The notes under the pieces were generated by a model. The model searched no databases and was not told where the DNA came from. It saw only the letters and a program-made list of their open reading frames with translations. This document shows, in pieces, positions 33,927 through 45,000 of a DNA stretch of 64,000 bases. Each line of letters opens with the position of its first letter. Position 1 is the first letter of the stretch. The translations under genes and the position numbers were made by a program. This stretch comes from Dyadobacter beijingensis DSM 21582 (GTDB taxonomy: Bacteria; Bacteroidota; Bacteroidia; Cytophagales; Spirosomataceae). The stretch spans positions 845,176 through 909,175 of the forward strand of contig NZ_KB907787.1 of the NCBI RefSeq assembly GCF_000382205.1. The letters run 5' to 3'.

Positions 33927-36900
33927 ATGAATCTAACGCTATCAGCCAAGCAATGGGTGGCGATCGGGATCGTGTTGATGACGCAATCGTCCCGGATCGT
34001 GCATTCCCAGGTCATTGCCTTTGCATCGATGCCGTCCAAGCAGCACACGTCTATCGGGCAGGAAATGAAGCTCAAAAATGTGCTGCTCGACCTGCAACGG
34101 CATTACGGGGTGGAAATCATCTTTGAAGACCGCCTGGTGGGCTCCGTGAACGTCGCTTCCGGGAATCTCGATTTCAACCAGCCGATTGAAAAGAACCTCG
34201 ACGTGCTGCTGCGCCAGAATGGCCTGAAATACAAGAAAACCCGCAAAAACACATTCGTCATCACCGAAGGCAAGGCCAAGGACACCATGCCCGTGAAGGA
34301 TGGAAAGGAGGAGGCGATGGCATTACCCGAGACGCAGATGATCCCGGAAAGCGTCACGACGCCGGGCACGGCCGCACAGGCGGCCGTGGACCGCGCGATC
34401 AAAGGTAATGTGACCGACGAAGCCGGCGCCGGCCTTCCGGGTGTGAGCGTCGTGCTGAAAGGCACGCAGCGCGGTACATCCACGGGGGCGTCGGGCGAGT
34501 TCAGCCTCGATATTCCCGATGGCGGACAGCCCGTGCTGGTTTTCAGTTTCGTGGGGTATAAATCGCAGGAGGTGACGGTGGGAAACCAATCGGCGCTGAA
34601 TGTGACGCTGGCGCCGGATGAGAATGCATTGGAAGAAGTGGTGGTAGTGGGATATGGTACTGTTAAAAAGTCCGACCTGACCGGTGCCGTGGGTACCATC
34701 AAGGCCGAAGTATTGCAGGAGCGTCCTGCTTCCTCGCTCAACCAGGGGCTTTCGGGCCGCATTACCGGGGTGAACGTGTCGTCGAACTCCGGCCGCCCGG
34801 GCGGTCGCGCCAACATACGCATTCGTGGAGCCAGCTCTATCAGTGTTTCCAACAACCCTCTTTATGTGATCGACGGGGTGATCTTGAATGCGGTGGAACT
34901 CGCCAACGGCAGTACACCGATCGATTACCTCAACCCGAACGACATTGCGTCGATCGAAGTATTGAAAGATGCGTCTTCGACAGCGATTTATGGCGCGCGC
35001 GGTGCCAACGGGGTCATCCTGGTGACCACCAAACGCGGTACGTCGGGCGGCGGCAAGGTGACCTACGATACCGATTTCAGCATTGGCGTGGCTCCCAAGA
35101 AACTGCCGGTACTGAATTCGAGGGAATTTTTGCAGGTGGAGGAAACCGCCTATGCCAATGCGGCCAAATATGACCCCGTAGGCTGGGCGACCGGTACCAA
35201 ATACACCGATCCCAAAAAGAAGCGCACCAATCCGCTGCTGTTCGATTCCAATGGTAACCCGCTGTACGATACCGATTGGCAGAAAGAGACTTTCCAGAAA
35301 GCATTTACCCAAAACCACCAGCTGGGCCTGACCGGCGGTAACGAGAAGGGAAGCTTCGGTGCGTTTCTGAACTACCGTAACGAGGATGGTATCATCAAAG
35401 ATTCGTGGCAGAAACGTTTCGCAGGCCGTTTTGTATTTGATTCACAAATCAAAAGCTGGCTGAAAGTAGGCGGTACGCTGGGCTACACCGACCAGAACGA
35501 GAAGCAGATCGACCAGCTCGGCGGCGGCGGTATCACGGCCATGCGCCAGGTGCTGGAAGCATTGCCGATCATCCCCGTGAAATATCCTGACGGCCGCTGG
35601 GCCAGTAACCGCGATTACCCGGGTATGGAAGGCGGCGACAGCCCGCTCCGCGTCGTGGCCGAGCGCCTCTATTTCCTGAAAACACAGACGATGCTGGGTA
35701 ATATGTATGCGAGTATCCGCCTCGCCGACGGCCTCGAACTCCGCTCGACCGTGGGTGCGAACGTGATCAACCAGCGTAACGACTATTTTGCGGCGGCAGG
35801 GCTCCAATACATTTCCAGCAATGGCGATGCATCGGTAAGCAGCAGCCGGTACAATTCATGGCAGTTTGAAAACTACCTGACCTATTTCAAGGATTTCGGT
35901 AAAATCCATTCGATCAATGCGATGCTCGGTTTGTCGTGGCAGCACGTGGACCGTTTCGATAATGCAGCCCGCAGCCAGAACTTTACAGACACCTATTTTC
36001 TGTACAATAACCTGGGCGCAGGCGCTACGGCACTCGCACCGAGCTCGGCAGCTACGGCCTACGGTCTGAACTCCTACTTTGCGCGGATCAATTACAGCCT
36101 GATGAACAAGTACCTCGTGACATTCACGGGCCGTATCGATGGTTCGTCGAAATTCGGGGATGCCAACCGGTATGCATTCTTCCCGTCGGCAGCCCTGGCG
36201 TGGCGTGTGAACGAGGAAGAGTTTTTGAAGAATTCGAACTCGATCTCCAACCTGAAAATCCGTGCGAGCTACGGCGCGACGGGTAACTCTGAAATCCCGG
36301 CTTACCGCGCACTGGCAGGTCTGGCGAGCACCGACGTGATCTTCGGCGGAACGCGTAACATTGGTATCGGTGTAGGCCGGATGTCGAACTCGAACCTGCA
36401 ATGGGAGAAAACGCAGCAGGTGGATCTGGGTATCGAGCTCGGCTTGTTCCAGAACCGTGTGAGCTTCGAGCTCGACCTGTACCGCCGGAAAGTGAATAAA
36501 ATGCTGCTCGATGCGCCGCTTCCATTCAGCAGCGGGTACACCAGCATCTTCACCAACATCGGCAGCATGGAGAACAAAGGCTTCGAATTTGCCGTGAATT
36601 CGACCAATATCAAGACCGGCGACTTCTCTTGGAGCACCACATTCAATATTTCGGTAAATAAAAATAAAGTACTGGCGCTGTCCGGCGGTAGCGACATTTT
36701 CTCGGGCGCTACGGTGATCCGCGTGGGCGAGCCGGTGGGTTCGATGTTCGGGCGTGTACACCAGGGCACCTGGTCGACAGCGGAAGCGGAACAGGCCAAA
36801 AAATACAATATGCTGCCCGGCGACGTGAAATATGCCGACCTGAACAACGACGGTACGATCAATGACAACGACCGCACGATCATCGGTAAAGGTATTCCCG

Positions 36901-37394
36901 ATGGCTTCGGTACATTCCTGAACACATTCACGTACAAGCAGTGGTCGTTGACGGTGGATTTGCAATACATGTATGGCAACGACGTGCTCGACAGAAGTAT
37001 CCACTCGGCTGAGGATCGCCAGGGTATCGCCAACAGCTACAAAACCGTGCTGAACGCGTGGACGGAAACTAATCAGAATACACCGATCGCACAGGTACGC
37101 CCGATCAACGCCTATTACACGACCAACAACGACAGCCACAAGGTAACCGACGCATCGTTTATCCGCGGACGCAACCTCTTGCTGGCCTACGTTTTCCCGG
37201 CGAGCATCGCTTCGAGAATGAAGCTGGATCGTCTGAGAGCCTATGCATCGGTTCAGAACTTCTTCGTAGCGACCAAATACAAAGGTTATGATCCGGAAGT
37301 GTCCAACTCCGGCTCGCCGTTCGACCAGGGATTTGGTTTGTATGACTATCCGAAACCAAGAGTATTCATGCTCGGCCTGAACATCGGTTTGTAA
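33927..37394 (+). CDS. SusC/RagA-family TonB-dependent receptor with STN domain (second set)
   Basis: The product has 1155 residues from the ATG at 33927; an in-frame TTG at 33921 is not preferred. After the leader comes an STN domain ('LKNVLLDLQRHYGVEIIFE'), then a carboxypeptidase-regulatory-like domain ('IKGNVTDEAGAGLPGVSVV'), the SusC hallmark 'LEEVVVVGYGTVKKSDLTG', a plug ('PLYVIDGVILNA', 'SIEVLKDASSTAIYGARGAN') and a long barrel ending 'FMLGLNIGL'. It imports a SusD-captured ligand and signals to the FecR protein encoded just upstream. It is similar in build to the SusC at 18873 but differs in barrel loops, so the ligands probably differ. SusD follows after 27 bp. Confidence 0.96.
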   Translation: MNLTLSAKQWVAIGIVLMTQSSRIVHSQVIAFASMPSKQHTSIGQEMKLKNVLLDLQRHYGVEIIFEDRLVGSVNVASGNLDFNQPIEKNLDVLLRQNGLKYKKTRKNTFVITEGKAKDTMPVKDGKEEAMALPETQMIPESVTTPGTAAQAAVDRAIKGNVTDEAGAGLPGVSVVLKGTQRGTSTGASGEFSLDIPDGGQPVLVFSFVGYKSQEVTVGNQSALNVTLAPDENALEEVVVVGYGTVKKSDLTGAVGTIKAEVLQERPASSLNQGLSGRITGVNVSSNSGRPGGRANIRIRGASSISVSNNPLYVIDGVILNAVELANGSTPIDYLNPNDIASIEVLKDASSTAIYGARGANGVILVTTKRGTSGGGKVTYDTDFSIGVAPKKLPVLNSREFLQVEETAYANAAKYDPVGWATGTKYTDPKKKRTNPLLFDSNGNPLYDTDWQKETFQKAFTQNHQLGLTGGNEKGSFGAFLNYRNEDGIIKDSWQKRFAGRFVFDSQIKSWLKVGGTLGYTDQNEKQIDQLGGGGITAMRQVLEALPIIPVKYPDGRWASNRDYPGMEGGDSPLRVVAERLYFLKTQTMLGNMYASIRLADGLELRSTVGANVINQRNDYFAAAGLQYISSNGDASVSSSRYNSWQFENYLTYFKDFGKIHSINAMLGLSWQHVDRFDNAARSQNFTDTYFLYNNLGAGATALAPSSAATAYGLNSYFARINYSLMNKYLVTFTGRIDGSSKFGDANRYAFFPSAALAWRVNEEEFLKNSNSISNLKIRASYGATGNSEIPAYRALAGLASTDVIFGGTRNIGIGVGRMSNSNLQWEKTQQVDLGIELGLFQNRVSFELDLYRRKVNKMLLDAPLPFSSGYTSIFTNIGSMENKGFEFAVNSTNIKTGDFSWSTTFNISVNKNKVLALSGGSDIFSGATVIRVGEPVGSMFGRVHQGTWSTAEAEQAKKYNMLPGDVKYADLNNDGTINDNDRTIIGKGIPDGFGTFLNTFTYKQWSLTVDLQYMYGNDVLDRSIHSAEDRQGIANSYKTVLNAWTETNQNTPIAQVRPINAYYTTNNDSHKVTDASFIRGRNLLLAYVFPASIASRMKLDRLRAYASVQNFFVATKYKGYDPEVSNSGSPFDQGFGLYDYPKPRVFMLGLNIGL

Positions 37395-37421
37395 CAATAT
37401 TGACTCTTACCCGAATTAACA

Positions 37422-38921
37422 ATGACTATCATATCAAAGAAAATCGGCTTGCTCGCATTGCTGAGCTTATTTGGGGCGACAGGCTGCTCCGACTTCCTGG
37501 ATGAGTCCGACCCCAGTAACTTCACCGAAGAGAACTATTTCACGCAACCTGCGCACGCACGCAGCTCCGTGAATGCCATATACGCACCCTTGCGCGAGCC
37601 GATGAGCAGCGGTTTCGGGGGCGGCGCGTGGATGATGCCCGAATTCGGCACCGGATTGGCCGGTACGGACCTTGGGCAGGCTGTGAACAGCTATTTTATC
37701 AAAGATCTCCGCAATACTTCCGATAATGGCTACGGACAGACTTACTGGACGCAGTATTACAAAGGTATTGCCGGCGCGAACCTGTCGATCGCCAGGATTC
37801 CGGGCATTACGATGGACGCTGCGGAAATGAAACGGGTGCTGGGCGAGGCTTACTTCCTCCGGGCATTCTACTACTTCCAGCTGGTGCAGATGTTCGGCAA
37901 TATCCCGCTCGTGACGCAGCCTGTGAACCTGCAATCGGAGCAGTTACGGCCGTCGGCGGCAACGACCGAAGCAGTTTATAACCTCATTGTGGAAGATCTG
38001 AAAACAGCGGAGGCTGCGGGCCTTCCGATGACGGAAAACAGCGGCAAGGTGACGCTCGGCGCCGTTAAATCGCTGCTGGCGAAGGTATATCTGACAATGG
38101 CGGGTTATCCATTGCAAAAGGGTGCCGCTTACTATGACCTGGCTGCGAAGAAAGCGGAGGAAGTGATCGATTCGAAGGCATTCAAGCTCTTCACTTCTTA
38201 CGACGATTTGCATAACCCGGCGAAGAAAAACATCGAAGAGAATATCTTCATGATCCAATACAAAACCCAGCTGATCCCGTCCAACTGGCAGGTGTCCATT
38301 ATTCCCTACAATAAAAACATCTCGGCTTATTCCGATGAAACGGGCGGTATTTACGCTACGGGCGATTTTGTGAAGTCATTCGAGGCGAACGACCTGCGTG
38401 CGAAGGAGAAGCAATTCTTCTTTACCAAATTTACCAACGAGAGCGATCGCAACAAGGAAGTGGACCTGGGAGGCTATTTTATTTACAAACATTTTGATAA
38501 TGTAGCCCAGACAAGCAGCGCTAACAGCGACCTTAACTGGCCGGTCATCCGCTACGCAGATGTATTGCTCATGTACGCGGAAGCATCCAACGAGGTAGGA
38601 GGGCCGTCGGCCAAGGCTTACGAGGCCGTGAACGCGATCCGCACACGGGCACAGTTGCCTGCACTCGCGGGGCTTACGAAAGACACGTTCCGCGACGCGG
38701 TGTTGAGCGAACGCTGGCACGAGCTGTGCTTCGAAAACATCACCTGGTTCGATATGGCACGTTTGCGCAAGGCTTACAATGTGACTACCAAAAAGTTCGA
38801 GAATTTTGTAGGACATAAATTCTCTTACGGACCTACATTGACCGATCGTGAGCTGCTTTTCCCGATCCCTACTCCGGAAATCCGCAACAATACGAACCTT
38901 AACCAGAACAAAGGATATTAG
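37422..38921 (+). CDS. SusD/RagB-family glycan-binding lipoprotein (second set)
   Basis: The product has 499 residues. The lipobox has Cys22 in 'LSLFGATGCSDFLDES'. Family blocks are clear: 'EENYFTQPAHARSSVNAIY', 'GEAYFLRAFYYFQLVQMFG', 'VIRYADVLLMYAEASNEVG', 'ERWHELCFENITWFDMARL' and the closing 'LFPIPTPEI'. It is the partner of the SusC immediately upstream. No degradative enzyme follows, so this SusCD pair depends on enzymes encoded elsewhere or takes up ready-made oligosaccharides or other ligands. The operon ends at the shared terminator at 38973. Confidence 0.95.
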   Translation: MTIISKKIGLLALLSLFGATGCSDFLDESDPSNFTEENYFTQPAHARSSVNAIYAPLREPMSSGFGGGAWMMPEFGTGLAGTDLGQAVNSYFIKDLRNTSDNGYGQTYWTQYYKGIAGANLSIARIPGITMDAAEMKRVLGEAYFLRAFYYFQLVQMFGNIPLVTQPVNLQSEQLRPSAATTEAVYNLIVEDLKTAEAAGLPMTENSGKVTLGAVKSLLAKVYLTMAGYPLQKGAAYYDLAAKKAEEVIDSKAFKLFTSYDDLHNPAKKNIEENIFMIQYKTQLIPSNWQVSIIPYNKNISAYSDETGGIYATGDFVKSFEANDLRAKEKQFFFTKFTNESDRNKEVDLGGYFIYKHFDNVAQTSSANSDLNWPVIRYADVLLMYAEASNEVGGPSAKAYEAVNAIRTRAQLPALAGLTKDTFRDAVLSERWHELCFENITWFDMARLRKAYNVTTKKFENFVGHKFSYGPTLTDRELLFPIPTPEIRNNTNLNQNKGY

Positions 38922-38972
38922 CAGAACAGGTTAATCATTAAACTTAGTCAGTTTAATAGTAGATAGTAATAG

Positions 38973-39004
38973 AAACGCCGCCGGAAATTTCCGGCGGCGT
39001 TTTT
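38973..39004. terminator. Bidirectional terminator between convergent SusD and giant beta-helix genes
   Basis: A perfect 30-bp palindrome (arms 38973-38987 and 38988-39002, GC-rich core CGCCGCCGG) is flanked by A-run and T-run on both sides. It therefore works as an intrinsic terminator for the plus-strand SusD gene and, read in reverse, for the minus-strand gene whose stop codon is at 39028. Confidence 0.93.
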
Positions 39005-39027
39005 GCTATTAACTAATCCTTGGATGA

Positions 39028-42000
39028 TTACCTGTTAACCATAATCTTCGAGTTCTCGACCTTGCCGTCCAGGCGGCTGATCTCGACCACGTACATGCCC
39101 GCAGGTACATTGCGCAGGCTCACGAGGGCGGTCGGTTTGCTGCCGGAGTCGTAGATGGTACGGCCGAGCATGTCGTAGATACGGACTTGTTTCACCTGGT
39201 TCCAGTTGGTGGTGGTGATCTTCATGTGATCGCTCACCGGGTTAGGATACAGGGTCGTCAGCACTTCGGAGCCGAATCGGAGGTTTACAATGCGGCTGTA
39301 CGCGAATGTTTCGTCCCTATCGATCATTTTAAGGCGATAGAAGTTCTGGCCATCTACCGGCTCGTCGTGGCGGAAAGAGTAATTGCGTTTCACAATGCTT
39401 TCGCCGCCCGACACCTGCGTGCCTACCACGGCCCACGTTTTGCCATCCGTGCTGTGCTGGATATCGAAACGGTCGCTGTTGGTTTCCTCGGAGGTAGCCC
39501 AGGTCAGCAATGCGCTGTTTTCCTCTTTTACACCATTGAACGAAATGAGGGTTACCGGCAGCGGGTTGGACGCGCTGCTCAATGTCCACGGTGAGAACTG
39601 CGTTACGTTAAACGGTGACGTTGTGTACAGATCGCCCGTTAGCGACGCACTGAAAGCATCGGTTTTCTTTTCCCAGATCGTGCCGTTGTGGCGGTAGCCG
39701 TACAGTGTGGCAGAGTTCTGGCCATTGAGGAAGTTGGCGAGGAAGCTGAGTCTGACGCCATTGCGCCCCACAGCGCCCGGATTGCCCGGCGTGATGTTCC
39801 AAAGCACCTTGATGGCGCCCGCGGCGAAGCTTGGCGTGATCGGGTCGTTGGACGTGATGCGCTCGATGGTAAGCGTGCCGAGGTCGCCTCCCGAAGGCAA
39901 TGTAGCGCCCAGGAAGTTGATCGCCGCCGCATTCACCGCCCGGCTGAGCATAATGGCCCGGCCGAGGATGTAGCTTGTGCCAGTTTCCGCTTTTGCACCG
40001 GTGATTATGTCGGAAGCTGTCGTTCCGAATGCGATCGGCGCGTTGGTGGCATTCAGGATGCCGCTCGTGAAATGCAGCTTGCCATTGACGATGAACGGAT
40101 ATGTAGGCCCGCCCGGCGGAATGGTGAAGTTGCCGTCCAGTTCTACAATCGCATCGGGTACTGTATTGATCACCGAAGCGGTGGCGTTTCCGTTGCGGTT
40201 GATCAGCAAGCTGTTTTTGATGATCAGGTTGGAAGCCGTTGCCCCTGCTGTACCTTCGAGTGAAATACCGGCGGTAGTGCTCGGCGAAAATTTCAGCACC
40301 GAGGCACCTACGGTTACCTGTGCGTCCTTTCCATCTACCAACACGGCAAAATTTTCCGGCTGATCGATGTTGACATTGTTCACCAGGGTTACTTTCACCG
40401 TTGCGTTGTTGGTGTTCAGGCTATTGTCTTTGACGAACAGCCCGGTTCCGGGGCTATTGACCGTCACACCGTCGATCGTGTACGCGCTGGGGTCGGCATT
40501 GGAGCCGGTGTTGTCCGGATAGCCATCGAAGTTGTTGGCAAATATCCCGTTGGCAACGCCCGACACCGTTCCGCCTTTGATCGTCACGGTATTCGACGGG
40601 TTGTTCCAGAGGTGGTAACCGTTTGAAACACCCAGCAAACCGGTAATGGTATTGTTTTCAACCAACGGTGCCACGGTTCCCTGCGTCGAGCTGATCATGA
40701 TACCATCGTTCAGGATGGTGCCGGCCAATGCAGTGATCGTGTTGTTCTTGATCGCGAAGTTCGAGGCGGCCGCGTAGGTCAGGTTGTGCCATATACCCTT
40801 GCGTCTCGCTTCGATCGTGTTCAGCTCGATGGTATGGCTGTTGCCCGGGTCGGCCTGGTAGAAGTTGCCGGTCTGGATACCGATGCGCACGGCAGTCATC
40901 ACGTTGTTGGTCACGTTCGCATAGCCATTATTATAGAGCAACACACCGATACCGTACACATTGGGCAGCAGGTTCATAAACCTGTTTTCGCTGACCACGT
41001 TGCCGGTCGTTGCCGTGCCGTTTTCGTTGTAGATATCGACACCCGCGTAGTTGAGGTTTTTGACAATATTGTTTTTAACCAACATATTCGTCACCCCGCC
41101 CGTTGCCGCGATACCTTCGGCCGCATTCACATCGGAGCCGTTCATGGCCACGCCGCCGGTAAGGGCCGCATTGTCGCCGTCGATCGTGAAGCCGTCGATT
41201 TCAACGCCCGTCAACGCACCGTCTACCGACACGATGATCCCTTCGTTCGAGTTGTTCGTGCCCGGTACCACGATCGTTTCCGCAGGACGGCTGCCAGCGT
41301 TCGGGTTAACGCCCTTGTTTGCTCCGTACAGCTTCACCGCCTTGTTCACGATCAGGTCTTCGGCATAGGTGCCTGCTTTTACATTCACATTCCAGCCGCT
41401 CTGAGCCGCATCCACACCCCGCTGGATTTTGGGTTCAGTAGTAAATGGGGTGTTGAAGCTGGCCGGCGTTACATAGGCATTGCTGGGTTTTACCAATGCA
41501 AAACCCAGTGTACCGTTGTCGATCTTATGCACGATTTTGTCCTCCACCTTGTAAAGCGATTCCAGCGTCATGCCGGAAGCGGATTCAAGGCCGGCTCCTA
41601 CATCGAACTTATTGTTGCTCGCATCTACATTACCGCTCCAAGGGGCAATATTGGTCACAGGGGCAGCGGTAGCGCCCGACTGGCCGTCCATAAAAATGAA
41701 GTTGGCCAATGAACCGGCAAACTCGTTTTCATTACCCGCCGTACCGATCTGGAACGTGCCGAATACCGGGCTGTCGTTGTCCTGGTTGTAGAATGCAAGG
41801 CCGGTCCCGCCTGATGCACCGGAGCCGATGAACTTGTTGTTCGTGAAAGTGGCGCCCAGCACGGGTGCATAGAAGCCGCTCGACGAGCTCAGTTCCTTGG
41901 TATTCACTGTCACATGGCGGAATGTAGTCGAGGCCGATTTTGGCGTCAGCGTGTTGTTGTCGAACGTCAGGCCCTGCACGTTTTCAAGGCTGATACCCCA

Positions 42001-45000
42001 TTCATAACCGCCGAAAGTATTACCGCTTACGGTGATCGGCTTGTTGTTATAATTGTTTTTCAAACGGAGCGTAGCCGTGCCGGAAGCATTCGCGAAATCA
42101 CCTGTGAATGTGTTGCCATTGATCGTCAGGCCGGTAGCCGAGCCGTTCATTTCAGGGATTTCCACACCGCCGCCATTGAACGTGTTGTTATTGATGGTAA
42201 CAGCACCATTGCTCGCGAAACGGACGATGACATCGTGGCTGATCGCCTGGAGGTCGTTGTTATTGAATGTACCCGAGGCTTCGTCGGCCGCGATACCCGC
42301 GCGGAACTGGTTGTTACCCACGCCTTTCACGGTGTTACCGGTGAACGTGATTTTGTTCAATCCACCCGCAATGCGGTAGTTGGTAGGCCCGCCGTAATTG
42401 ACGCTCACCGCATTGCGGTCGCCGTAGTTGCCGGCGAGCGGTACGCCGTCGCCTTCGATGAGGTTGTTGGTAACCGTGATCTCATTGAGCGTGGCGCTGC
42501 TGGCGATGATCGCGCTTTTCAGTTTGGCCAGATCGACTTTGAAATTCAGGTTGTCGATCACCACTTTGTCGGCAGAAACGTCGAAAATCGAAAGCTTGCC
42601 CGCAGGTGTTCCCGTGAAATTGATAACCGGACGGGTAGGCGTAGCGCTCTGGATCGTCACGGATTTGTTCACGATTACCTGTTCGTTGAATGTCCCCGCA
42701 CCCACTTTGATCACGTGCGTATTGAGCGTTTTGGTGCTCGCTACGGCTGCATTGATCGAGCAGAAAGTAGCGCCGGTGTTGGTGTTGATTACAAAGCCTG
42801 CTACCGGATCATAAGTAATGTCACGAACGGCGTTGCCTGTATTGCCTGACACCTCGATTCCACACGAGTAAGGCGCGTTACCGCGACCGAACAGCTGGTC
42901 TGGCTTGTCGCTTTGGTCCCCGTCGGTCGTCGAGTAGGCCACGTAAGGCGTATTGCCGGCCTGACGCTGCAAATCCACGTCGTTACCCGACAATGTGTTG
43001 TTGAGCACCTTATGGTTGGTTCCTTCCACGACGATACCGAAACCTTCGCTGCTGCTAGGCTGTGCGAAGCCGCTTACCGTATTGTTGGTCACCACAACGC
43101 CGGTTGGGATATCCACATTACCATTGGATTCGATGACGCCGCGGCGGTAAACCGAGATACCCGCCAAATCGCGTTGCTCACCGGGAGGCAGGCTGGTAAA
43201 TGTCACGGTATTGCCCCTGACGACGATCGAGCCATCCAGTGACGCATCGGTACTGCCGGTTCCGTTCGGGTTTTTGATTTCAATACCAAAGCGGCCTTTC
43301 ACCGAAATGGTGTTGCCCTCGATCACGTTCGCTCCCGAACCGCCGGTGAGGCCTACGAGACCGATGGAGCTGTCGTTACCTTCTATTACGTTGTCTTTGA
43401 TCAATACACCCGAAGCACTACCGTCTTGCAGCTCGATGCCGCAGCAGTTGTTGTTCTTAATGGTCGAGTTTTTGATCGTGATGTGCGTTTTAAGGCCATT
43501 CCAGATCACGATACCGCGTGCACTCGCTCCGTTGTTTTCGGCTGTCAGGTCGTCGATCAGCACGTTGTCGATCGGGCCATTGGCGTAGAAACCGGATGCC
43601 GTCGGGTTGTTGGAGCTTACCACGCGCTGCACGGTGAGGTTGTTATTGCCGCCGATGGCGTAAATGCCTGCATGGCTGTTGCCGTTCGCGCCGGTGTAGT
43701 TTTTAATGGACAGGTCCTGAATGAGCACGCCGGTTTTACCGGTATTAATTACGATACCCGAGCCTGTGCCCGCCAGCCCCGTGCCATCGAGGATCACCCC
43801 GGCTTTCGACTGCCCCAGCAACTTAACGGCCTTCGTAAGCGTCACGCGCTCGTTGTAGGTGCCGTTCGCAATCGCGATTTCGTCGCCATCCTGCGTATCG
43901 CTGTCATCCACAGCAGCCTGAATGGTTGCGAAAGTTTCGTTCGTGCGATTGTTTTTCACATTAAACTCGCATGGTGCGCTGGTTTGGAATCCAACTGTTC
44001 CGGGCTGGTCGTCGGTCCCGCTGGTCAGCTTGGGCGTCGCTACAATGCTGCCGCCTCCAGTGCTGCTGAGCACTTCGCCGCCGTCGAACCAGTTACAGGA
44101 AGCCTCGGTAGCGCCGCTACCTTCGTTCACAATGTCAAAAGCAAGCGAGCCCAGGAAGCTGTTATAGCTGATCTTGGCAGGCGAGCCCGTGTTCGTACTT
44201 CCAGCCGATTTCCGTACGACTACCCCTTTATTGGTGGCGTTGAAAATGTTGTTCAATACCTGAACCGGCGTAGCGCCCGTATTATAGTCGGGCGGGGTGT
44301 TGCCGGTATATTGGCCGCCGAGCCAGGCGATACCTTCGGAATAGCCGGTTACCTCATTATTTTGGTAAACCACATTCTTTGCTCCCGAGCGTGAAGTCAC
44401 CCAGAATGCCGTCTGGCGGTTCTTGTCGGCGGTGTTGCCCGGCGTGTCGTTGGTGAATTTGTTGCCGCTAACGGTGATTTCCGCACCTTCGTTGTGACCG
44501 TTTTCCCAAACTCCCTTGATCACCGACGGAATTGCATTGGGCGTGCCGGTAACGGTAAACTCGTTGTTGATGATTTTCAAACCATCATATGCCGTGCCAC
44601 CGCTCGTGGCCGACTGGAGTGCGTACGTAGCCGAGTATTTCGAGTTCGCATCGTCGCTCACACCGGTTCCGTCGATGAAGAACCTGTTGGAGCTGATCTC
44701 GATATTTTTACCATAAATATAATGGATACCGATATTCTGGAAGTTGTCGGCTGCCGCCGCAGTCGCGTTCAAATCCGCAGGAATGTGGATTTCATTACCG
44801 GCAATTTTCAGATTGTCGAGCGCGTCGACAGGGCCGCCATTGTGGTCGGCGATGATCGATACGTCGAAGCCTTTGAGGATCAGGTTGCTGATCGTCCAGT
44901 TTTTGAAGCTGCTTCCGGCCTTGCTGTTCAGGAACAAGAAGGTTTCGAGAGAAGTAACAGCGAGGTCGCCGCCGGTCTGAATGGTGGTAGCCCCGGATGC

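Noticed and set aside
35856..37397. Minus-strand open frame of 513 codons
   Set aside because: It is antisense to the SusC barrel; it has no signal or family motif and arises from GC-rich third positions of the real gene.
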